A DNA stretch of 64,000 nt from Selaginella tamariscina (taxonomy: Eukaryota; Streptophyta; Lycopodiopsida; Selaginellales; Selaginellaceae). Below the pieces are notes generated by a model. It did not search any database. It saw only the letters and a program-made list of their open reading frames with translations, and was not told the DNA's origin. Shown here one piece after another: positions 55,508-64,000 of this stretch. The stretch is taken from positions 419,001 to 483,000 of the forward strand of contig PUQB01000002.1 of assembly GCA_003024785.1 (NCBI GenBank). The letters run 5' to 3'. How positions within the stretch are numbered: position 1 is the first letter of the stretch; every line of letters begins with the position of its first letter. The translations under genes and the position numbers were made by a program.

Positions 55508-57957
55508 ATGCTGGGTCGAGCTGTGGCGGGTTTGCGATGGCGAGCAGTGAGTGGCGCCTTTCATCATGGTGATCGCGCGTTTTTCTGCTCCTGTACACGC
55601 CCTGACGAGGTAATTCATGGATTTTCCTGCATTTCAATGCATTGAGGTTTTATTATGCATAAATATGTATTATGTATATATCTATGCATATACAGTAGCA
55701 TATACACAGTATTTCATGGATTTTGCTGAAGCATAGCCTGCATTTCAACACATTGATCCGCATTATATATACTCTTTTATGGTATGATGCATTTTTACAC
55801 AAAGTACACACATAATATATTGATTTGTTTTATAGTCTAAAAGCCCAACAACAGAGACTTATGACGTCGTCATTGTCGGTGGGGGATGGTTGGTGCCGCC
55901 GTCGCTTGTGGTTTAGGTATTGTATTCAATAACATTGTAGAAATACGGACTTATCAAAACCACATCAATTTCCTAATATATTATATAAGACTGTAGTGAT
56001 TATTCTCACATTATATACATTGTGTGTGTGTGTGTGTGTGATAAACAGGGCTGGTTTTTACTATCGTTCTTCGATTTGCAGTGAATTCTCCGCTTACGAA
56101 TTCCCTTAAGGTTGCTGTAGTAGATGGGAGTCCTCTATCAGTTGACAAAATGAAGAAAAGCGACATTCCTGATGCCCGTGTTAGTTCTATTACTCCTGCA
56201 ACAGTCTCATTTTTTAAGGGTATGTCTTTGCTGATGTTCTTTCGTAAGTTTGCACATGCACGCAAAAACAGTGGACTAATGTGCGTTGTTTGGCATCACA
56301 AAGATGTTGAACTGCATGTGTGTGTGTGTACATGCAGTGATACATCACACGCGTTTATTTGTCTTCTACAGATGTTGGTGCCTGGGATTATGTCCAAAAA
56401 TCAGGAATTGCTCCCTTCGACTCGATGCAGGTACTTCTTTCACATATACAACAGATTATATAAAGAACACGATAGCGGCAATATACCTGTTCATGCATTA
56501 CTTTTACAGGTGTGGGATTACTCTAGTCTCGGTTATACACGCTACAACGCTGCTGATGTCAATCAACCAGTTCTTGGGTAATCAACAGAGACAGAGTTTT
56601 AGCTTAACAGTTCGGTTTTTAAGCCTGGTTTATCCTGCAGATACGTTGTGGAAAACAGCGTACTTGTTACTGCTCTGCGTTCATGCTTACAGGTCTGTAC
56701 ATGTAATATATGTAATTACTATTGGATCGAACTTATCATTTGTGATAACAGAATAAGAAGGTTGAAATGTTGTGTCCGGCACAAGTGGAATTCGTTAAGT
56801 TTCCGAACATAGTAAACAGTTTACAGACCGAAAATACATCAAACTTTGCTCAAATTCAGTTGAAAGACGGCCGATCTATCTCAACACGACTTGTGGTATG
56901 TTAATAATACTCAAATCCTTGACACGTACACAAGTAAAACACAGTAAAGTGTAAAGCACACAGGTCGGAGCGGATGGGGGAAGTCGAAAGTGCGAAAGTT
57001 CGCAGGGATAAGCACAACAGGATGGGAATACAAGCAGGAAGGACTAATCTGCACTGTCCGAGTCGACAGGCACCATCGAACGGCTTGGCAACGTTTTCTA
57101 CCAACAGGTCCACTGGCTTTACTTCCGATGAAGGAAGACTTTAGCAACATTGTCTGGTCTACGACTCCTGAGAAGGCTGCTGAACTTAAGAAACTTCCCA
57201 GCCAAGAATTCGTTGACGCTGTCAACAATGCTCTCACAAAGGACTACGGTAAGAGAGGAGTGTGTGTGTTCTTCTCATGCCTCACTATGTACATATACAT
57301 ATACACAAGCAAAACTTCCGACTCATGTTTTGTAGTTCTATAGGAGCACCACCACACTCTACATTTGCAGAGGGATTTATGGCTTCGTATCTGGGAGGCA
57401 TAACTCCGTCGGTAAGTGAGGGGTTCGAGTCTCCCGTTAAGGTAACGGCGGTGGAGACGGACAGACTCTCGTTTCCATTATCTCTGTGCCATGCTCGGAG
57501 CTATGCCGCACATCGTTTGGCTCTAGTAGGAGATGCTGCCCACACCGTTCATCCTTTAGCCGGTCAAGGAGTCAACCTCGGTTTTGGAGATGCATCAGCT
57601 CTCGTCAAAGTGCTGGAGAAAGGTGTAGCTTGCGGTCTTGATTTGGGAGAGGTAAAACCAATGCGCGTGCGTGTACACATAGTTAATGTATTCTTACGTA
57701 TATATGTAGTGATTTGTGGTTTATTGCAGGTATGTCTACTGAGTGAGTATGAGAATGAGAGGAAGTTTGCGAATCTCCCCATGATGGCAATACTGGATGG
57801 ATTCCAGCGGATATTCTCAGCAGATACCGCACCTGTGAATATTCTCCGTGCAGCCGGGTTCAACATGGTTCAACTCCTGGGGCCTCTCAAGAAGATAGTC
57901 ATTTCCTCGGCAATGTCCAATGGCTTCAGTGGGTTTCCAGGTCTAAAACCCAGCTAA
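55508..57957 (+). CDS. COQ6: Ubiquinone biosynthesis monooxygenase COQ6
   Basis: COQ6 is a mitochondrial FAD enzyme of the UbiH group that hydroxylates the ubiquinone ring. The start at 55508 gives MLGRAVAGLRWRAVSGAFHH, an Arg-rich leader fitting mitochondrial import. About eleven short exons follow. Visible parts: YDVVIVGGG (FAD-binding GxGxxG region), LKVAVVDGSPLSVDKMKKSD, VSSITPATVSFFK, VVENSVLVTALRSCLQ, GWEYKQEGLICTVRVDRHHR and ALVGDAAHTVHPLAGQGVNL (second FAD motif, GDAAH). The end is NGFSGFPGLKPS, stop 57955-57957. Two one-base slips are needed: at the G-run in VIVGGG (55882-55886, where MVGAAVACGL should follow) and near 56986 (GADGGSRK to RKFAGIS). Both lie in highly conserved sequence. 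Introns contain TG runs. Confidence 0.88.
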
Positions 57958-58121
57958 TTAATTTAAACTCTATAAAAATAATTACAACTTTGATGTTAAT
58001 CTCTACTTATAAAAGAGTTGTGTGTGTGTGTGAGAGCGAGCGCGTGTGTGTGAGAGAGAGAGTACGCTGAAGTGTGAATGTTCCTCTCATTTATTCAATT
58101 CACCTTCACAAAAAAATCATG

Positions 58122-59940
58122 TTAATCTTTTAGAGTCCGGAGAAACTCTCCCCTAGCACCGGCATCAGAGACAAACACTCCGAGTGTAGCAAGAGTAGCC
58201 GTACTTGCACCAATTTGCCGTACACCTCTTGCACTCATACACACGTGCTCAGCCTCCACAACCACCATAACACCCTTGGCTCCCTTAATTAAACCCATCA
58301 CGGTTTCTGCTATCTGCCTCGTCAAGCGCTCTTGTACTTGTAGTCTGCAGCTAAACGTACTCACTATCTTATGTAGTGCATCCTCATCTACCTTCTCACA
58401 ATGTTTTCCCAGGTATCCAATGTGGACAAGTCCAGAAAACGGCAGCAAGTGATGCTCACACTGGGAGCAAAACGGTATATCCAACACTGTCTTCATTCCT
58501 GTGTTGCTGTCCAATTCAGCGTCTTTAACCATGCCAAAGCTATTGCTATCCTGAGATGAGGATCATTATATGGTCAAAAACCTGTGCGTGCGTGTGTGTG
58601 TGTGTGTTGGGAAAGGGGGTTTATGAAAGAACATACCTTGGGATTCGGCTTCCCTGTGTAGACGTAAGAAGCCAGTTTACATACCGTGAAGGTGTGTGTT
58701 TAAGCTCTTCCCTCGTGGGATCCTCTCCAAGACTCCGCAGAATGTTCTCAACTTCTCGAACCATGTTGGGATCCGGAGAAGCGTTCTCAACAGCATCTAT
58801 GAGTGGACATGGATCGTGCTTCTTTCCTCCTTGAATCCCCGCTACATGCAGCATATCAAGAAACTCTGACCAGCTTTCAGTGGTTTCAAACTTCCCCCTC
58901 TTTGCATACACTCCTCCACGTATCCAGTTTCCATCTACACAAAGGACACAAAAGTTATATGTATGAGAGATATGAGAGATATACAATGTAATTAGTATAT
59001 TATTTGTCACGCACAAACACACAAGAAAATATAGTGATGTGATACATTTAGAAAGCATGCATACTGTTAATATGCCAGGTTTCTGCATATACTGCTACTC
59101 CTAATGGTTTGAAACCATCAGATAAAGCTTCTGCAATCTCATCAACGAGCCTCTGTAGCAGAATAAAAAGGGAATCAGAAAAAGCATTACATTGTGTATG
59201 TAATATACTCATGCACATGCGCATACTCTGCATGCATACATACATGTGAGCGTTTAATGGTGGACCCACACACATTTTCCCTTGTCATACATGAAGTGTA
59301 CACACACACACACATCATACCAATGGATTTTGTAACCGGGAAGCGAGAATCTCTGCAACGCGGGGCAATTTACTAAGTCCAACGACACGGTGGCTTGATG
59401 GGATATAGCCAATGTGACAGCGTACTCTAAATGGTAGAAGACACGATTCACATGTCGAAAACAAGTTCATATTTTGGACTATCACCATTCCACCTCGGCC
59501 CCTCCTTGTCCATTACCGGCACCGGCTTCGGCAAATAAGGCACCCCGTAGTGTCTCTGACGGTGACAATTTGTATCCTGACAGTGTAAACTGTTAATAAA
59601 TGTACACACACGGAGACATACAATCATGTGTATGGTTGGTGGTTTAGCTTATGAGCAAACCAACAAGTCAAACTTTTAAGTCACTACTTCACCTACCTTA
59701 AATAATAAGCTTAATATATACATACAAGTTACATTTTCAAGATACGCACATAGATTAATTAATTTAATATGTAGAAGATTAAATAAGCAGCATAGAAAAC
59801 TGAAACGCATATATATATAGTGTATATAGTGTGTGTGCGTGTGAATACACACACACACACACACAGAATTTAGTATGTAGAAGATTAAATAACCAGCATA
59901 GAAAACTGGAACGCATCTCTCTCTCTCTCTCTTTCTATAT

Positions 59941-59971
<31 letters not shown>

Positions 59972-60499
59972 TACACACACATATATACACCACTATATGG
60001 ATGTATGTATATATGTATATATGGAAATTCTCAAGTACACAATAACATATGCATGACTTGTTTGTATGTGAGGATATGATGCTGGATACAATATCATACC
60101 ACCAACACTATTATTTATGCATTAAACAGTGTCTCTGTAATAGAGTTCATTCATCCCAAGAAATGTAGGCTATATTTTGAAGGGAGAATATGTAAAACAT
60201 ACACTGGACATACCTGGACACACACGCACACGCACACCTTTGGTAGCAGAGAGGAAAGCACGAGCAACTCTGGAAGGTGTTTTGAGGAGACCATCACGCG
60301 AAGGATCTTCAGCAAGGCCATGGAGTATAAGCTTGACAGAAGCAGCAAGAGACTCCTGAACAGGATTGCATACATCGACAAATTCTTCCTCATCTACAAT
60401 GCAATAATCCTCATCACTGCTCGAGGATTTGTCGGTGTCCATCTGCAGAGCGCCCATGAATTTCGAGTTCCTTATGTACACGCTACCACAAGAGACCAA
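58122..60499 (-). CDS. GCH1: GTP cyclohydrolase I, plant bimodular form
   Basis: This enzyme makes dihydroneopterin triphosphate, the first step of folate synthesis. The plant form has two GCHI modules in tandem. The start at 60499 gives MVSCGSVYIRNSKFMGALQM. The first module shows VQESLAASVKLILHGLAEDP, TPSRVARAFLSATKG, FSTCESCLLPFRVRCHIGYI and VVGLSKLPRVAEILASRLQN. The second shows NWIRGGVYAKRGKFETTESW, EVENILRSLGEDPTREELKH, PFCSQCEHHLLPFSGLVHIG and EAEHVCMSARGVRQIGASTA. The second module has the zinc ligands (CEHH and the later Cys); in the first the HH is changed to SC. This fits the family rule that each module alone is incomplete. A one-base slip at a GGGG run near 59508 interrupts the first module. 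Confidence 0.9.
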
Positions 60500-60898
60500 C
60501 TACCCACCCCCACCGCAAGTGATTGGATGAGATTGGAGCCCACCCAACATGAATGAAGAATCAGGGCTTTTTAGAACCCTAAACAGAGTTTTAATAACTT
60601 AAAAGTACATGTATATACCCTTAAAAATACTTGTATATACCCTTTATTAAATTGTAATAATTAACATAAATATATATAGTGAACATTATGTTATTACATG
60701 CTAAAACTTTTTAAATAACTATATTACACATAATAAATTAATTAAATAATTTATTAAAAATTTAAAATATATATTTTCTAGTTTTTTATTAAAATTTACA
60801 GAAATTTATATATTTTTCATTTGTTATATATATATATTTCATAAAAAATATCTCTTGTTGAATTAATCTTTGTACATTTAGGTCATAAGATTTCCAAT
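60500..60898. promoter_or_regulatory. Divergent promoter region, GTP cyclohydrolase / DUF815 gene
   Basis: About 400 bp between divergent starts. AACCCTAAACAGAG lies near 60576; the rest is AT-rich. No gene seen. Confidence 0.5.
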
Positions 60899-61672
60899 GG
60901 CGATGCTAGTAGCAAGTCCCTTGATAGCAAATCATTGTATGAAACGAGCGACTAGTTCTGAGCAGCAGAAGAAATTGGACGGGACAACGCCCAGCAGGAG
61001 ACATTGTAATCGGCCCGTCACTGTTTCTGCATCCATTGGCTTCTCCACTGACCCACGACTTCAGTAAGAACATTGTGTGTGTGGTGTGTGTGTTCTTGAT
61101 GTGTGTTTTCATATATATATATATACAGTTACACGCATTATACACACACCAAGCATATTTCTTGTTTTGTTTACATAATATGTAAGAGCATTAGTGGGTG
61201 TGTGTGTGTTCTTGTGGTACAGTCGTGTGTGTTTTCTTCTGTTTATGTATATATTACATATTATACACACATACACGCATTAGACACACACACACACAAC
61301 CATTTTTTGTTGTTTTTGTTTACATAATATAATTTACTGAAAGATGTAGCTGCCTTGCTTGTGTACCAGATATTGTGTGTGTGTGTTCTTGTGGGATATA
61401 TACAAACAGAAGAAAACACACATGAATGTATATGTAATATTATATTATACACACATACACGCATTCATACACCACACACACACACACACAAACAAACAAG
61501 CATATTGTTATTTTGTTTACAAATGTAAGAGCAGGATTGAGAGAGCTGCTGCAGATTTATTGAAAGATGTAGCTGCATTGCTTGTGTACCAAGAAGTCTT
61601 CCGTAGTCCTCCTGCTCAAGCTTTTCTCAAGTTGTTACTTGTTCTTCGAAGAAGAGATGGTATGGAACCGTG

Positions 61673-61710
<38 letters not shown>

Positions 61711-62513
61711 TGTGTGGGTGGGTGGGTGGGTGTGGGTGTGTGTGTGTGTGTGAATATATTAACTTTATCGTCGACATTGTCGCAGATGACTTAAAAATTC
61801 TCGAGGCTTATGCGGAATTCTACAGGCTCATGGCATCTGCTCGACATCCAAGGTTTCACTATATATGAGTTTATACGTGTTTAGTTAACTTCGTCTCACA
61901 AATATAATGACTTTTACACTCAACAGTGTGTAAGTGTGTATAATCATTTATGTATTACTTATACAGCTGGGAGGACTTTCTTCTTGAGCGGATTCTAATA
62001 GCAGAAGGGAATCCTTTTGCTGAAGCAGTTGCAGGCATTGGAAATACAGGTGGAGAAGTAGCTTGTTCACTTGAAGCTGCAGCGATTGCAGACTTGGATA
62101 GTCTACAACGGCTTAGCATCAATGAGTCTACTCTGATTACCTGGGTATGTGTGCGTGTGCGTATGTGTGTATATACACACACACATCTATATATATGACT
62201 TACCAGGTGAAGGAGCTGGTATCGGACACAAGAGCAGAATGGAGGAATGCTGCTTGCTCCAACTTGAGTAGCCGCAGTGTTCCCAAAGTCACTTCTTCAA
62301 CAGATGAAAAACCAAGGGTCTTTGGCTTTATGCTCAACGAAGACACAGGTAATACAATATTAAGTCTATAAATAATTTGGACTAAGACTTAAGAGAGATT
62401 AATAGGAAAAGAAACAAACGAGGATAAGAAGCCAGTCCCAACTTCAGAGACATCTGTTATTGAAAATGAGAAACCCCCTGTGAAGGAGAGTGACTTTGTG
62501 ACTTCTGGTACGC

Positions 62514-62544
<31 letters not shown>

Positions 62545-63670
62545 ACGTTGTATATAAACAGACAGAGAACGTTGGCAAAAGAAGATTGGAGGCCTATGGA
62601 AATGGTCCGAGGCTGTTCCTTCATTGAAGCAATATTATACTGAATTCGGCTTTGGTCGAGCAGCAATATCACAAGGTATAGTATATGTGTTGTGTCTGTT
62701 CATCAGTTTAGCATAGCTCTATGTTTGTTTTTACTCACACACACACACACACACTGAAACAGTGTTACTGCAGTCGTAAAGTGGAGAGTAGGAAAGTTTG
62801 TACCAGAATTCAAGTACCTCATCGATATGAAGGGTCCAAATCTTTCAGTTTGGAAGGAGCAGATTTCGGAGTTGAAAAGAACCTTAACGCATCGATTTAT
62901 ACAACAAGCTGTTCCCCGACATGTGCTTGTGGTAAGTAAGGCACACATTAAACTTACAGAAAGAAGCTGTGTGTGTGTGTGTACGTATTGACTGCTAAGA
63001 TGTATACAGCACGGTCCTGCTGGGTCTGGGAAGTCATGGCTTCTAAGGTCTGTACTACGCAAGGCATCTGAAGAATCTCGTTTCCGTATCGTGATTTTAC
63101 CAAGTACGGAGATGAAGCAACTCTTCACAATATTGGAAGATCTGAAGAAAAACAGTAACGTTCGCTTCGTTCTTCTCATCGAAGACTTGTTTTCACGGGT
63201 AATAATATTGCGTGTGTGCGTATGTGTGTGTATGCGAAAGTATATTCGGTTAGTAAAGTAATACGATGATATGCAGGCTGTGGAAGACACTTACAATTTA
63301 CTCAAGTCAGGAATGGATGAAAACTTACAGGTGAAGTTTAGAACTTTAGCTTTTCGTCCGATGTGTATACAATTATATATATTTACAGGAATGGCCTTGC
63401 AATGTACTCCTTTGTGCAACAAGTAGGAGACATGAAGCTAAAGTTGGAGACAGCAGTACGAACCTAGGTGATATTTTTGGAGTTACTGTAGCCTTGAACG
63501 AGTTAGATGAGCAGCAGTATATTAAATGTGTAGAGGAGATTATGGAGTTCAAGCTTAAGACGGCTCAGATTAAGGATGATATAAGACGGAACGCTATTGA
63601 GTGGGGACAACAGGCAGGATTTAACGTAAAAAATGCTGCTCAGTTTGTTGAAGATGTAATGCTTGAGTAA
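60899..63670 (+). CDS. DUF815-family P-loop ATPase, probably plastid-targeted
   Basis: A gene of about ten exons. The start at 60899 gives MAMLVASPLIANHCMKRATS, a Ser/Thr/Arg-rich leader like a plastid or mitochondrial transit peptide. Following exons: RIERAAADLLKDVAALLVYQ with EVFRSPPAQAFLKLLLVLRR (61533 on), LKILEAYAEFYRLMASARHP, WEDFLLERILIAEGNPFAEA, VKELVSDTRAEWRNAACSNL, SLKQYYTEFGFGRAAISQ, FKYLIDMKGPNLSVWKEQIS, and the ATPase core. The core has HGPAGSGKSWLLRSVLRKAS (Walker A), VRFVLLIEDLFSR (Walker B), WPCNVLLCATSRRHEA (sensor 1-like) and LGDIFGVTVALNELDEQQYI. This order matches DUF815 proteins of plants and bacteria, whose function is not known. Stop at 63670. The first intron contains duplicated pieces of exon 2. 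Confidence 0.8.
61100..61640 (+). repeat. Triplicated intron/exon-2 segment in the DUF815 gene
   Basis: Three related segments follow each other: about 61100-61222, about 61223-61385 and about 61386-61640. Each has a CA/TG run, a TTTGTTTACA word and a GTAAGAGCA or TACTGAAAGA word. The second contains GAAAGATGTAGCTGCCTTGC (61340 on), which nearly equals exon-2 sequence at 61562 on. The last copy holds the exon that is used. Confidence 0.75.
61670..61753 (+). repeat. (TG)n / (GGGT)n microsatellite
   Basis: TG run broken by GGGTGGGTGGG, just after a donor site of the DUF815 gene. Confidence 0.95.
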
Positions 63671-63769
63671 GAGGTACGCAGTTTTGTAACGTAAATGACG
63701 ATAGTTAAAAATGCCTATACATGGGAATAGTAATAAATGGTAGGAAAAAAAATAAGCGCACCTGTGTGT

Positions 63770-64000
63770 TCATTCCAGATTATAAGAGTCCCTGGTGCTC
63801 AGTCCCAGCTTCTCTTTCTCTTTTGAGAGACCGTTTCCATTGTTGGGAAGTCTCTCCTGTAAATAGTGCAGGAGCAGCTTCTGCAATGCAGTCACCTCGG
63901 CTAGCCTGTCTTCGAGCTCGGACAGTTTCCCGTCTATCTCCCGAGCTCGGACATCCATCTTGGAGTTCACCAGCTTGAGGAAATCGTCTTGGATTACCTT
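63770..64000 (-). CDS. C-terminal end of a coiled-coil protein (cut by window edge)
   Basis: A minus-strand frame open from the window edge to a stop at 63770-63772. It reads KVIQDDFLKLVNSKMDVRAR, EIDGKLSELEDRLAEVTALQ, KLLLHYLQERLPNNGNGLSK and ends STRDSYNLE. The heptad pattern suggests a coiled coil. The family is not recognisable from this part. It is convergent with the DUF815 gene, 100 bp away. Confidence 0.6.
   Translation of the reverse strand, partial: KVIQDDFLKLVNSKMDVRAREIDGKLSELEDRLAEVTALQKLLLHYLQERLPNNGNGLSKEKEKLGLSTRDSYNLE

Noticed and set aside
1-64000. CRISPR arrays, bacterial operons or phage genes
   Set aside because: All genes recognised are eukaryotic, with introns. No regular spaced repeats of the CRISPR kind were seen.

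Overview
The window is nuclear DNA of a land plant. It holds short-intron genes for a SWEET-type sugar transporter, a PR-1 protein, a plant sn-2 GPAT, a bimodular GTP cyclohydrolase I, a PHLOEM PROTEIN 2-LIKE A10 homologue, a two-domain trihelix factor and a BOR-type transporter. Compact introns (mostly 60-200 bp, many with TG/CA runs) and Ty3/gypsy chromoviruses with a sushi/Tf1-style Gag suggest an early-diverging land plant (bryophyte or lycophyte). That placement is inference; no marker gene in the window fixes the species.

Layout. 1-5648: a broken, internally rearranged chromovirus with its 3' LTR. 5649-7375: AT-rich spacer with an antisense relic that resembles an FCP1-homology phosphatase. 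7376-9385: two tandem SWEET-like copies, the second decayed. 9480-11440: a tandem pair of about 1 kb noncoding repeats. 11441-14960: AT-rich DNA with a truncated BTB gene. 14960-16730: a broken antisense Ty3/gypsy copy. 16733-22935: a young chromovirus with two LTRs. 22936-24816: low-complexity, repeat-like DNA.

From 24.8 kb to the end the window is gene-dense: an RRM splicing-type protein (-), an eIF4B-like/CCHC protein (+), PR-1 (-), GPAT (-), trihelix factor (+), HAD hydrolase (-), a small coiled-coil protein (+), a disordered protein (-), a BOR-like transporter (+) with a Ser-rich reading frame after it, PQ-loop-like exons (+), two tandem coiled-coil paralogues of unknown family (-), the NatB subunit NAA20 (-), an F-box protein (+), SHMT (+), tRNA-Arg (-), a small conserved protein (+), a PP2-A10-like protein (-), COQ6 (+), GTP cyclohydrolase I (-), a DUF815 P-loop ATPase (+) and the 3' end of one more gene (-).

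The genes do not form one pathway. Two metabolic links are visible: SHMT and GTP cyclohydrolase I both feed folate/one-carbon metabolism, and COQ6 makes ubiquinone. The genes are often head to head, with 57-84 bp between start codons and telo-box (AAACCCTAA-like) sequence in the gap.

Two signals stand out. The young chromovirus carries, just after its 5' LTR, a 13-nt stretch complementary to the predicted start of its own RNA, as expected for Tf1/sushi-type self-priming. Separately, many well-conserved host genes show a single-base reading-frame slip, often at a short homopolymer. This suggests indel errors in the assembly more than mass pseudogenisation.
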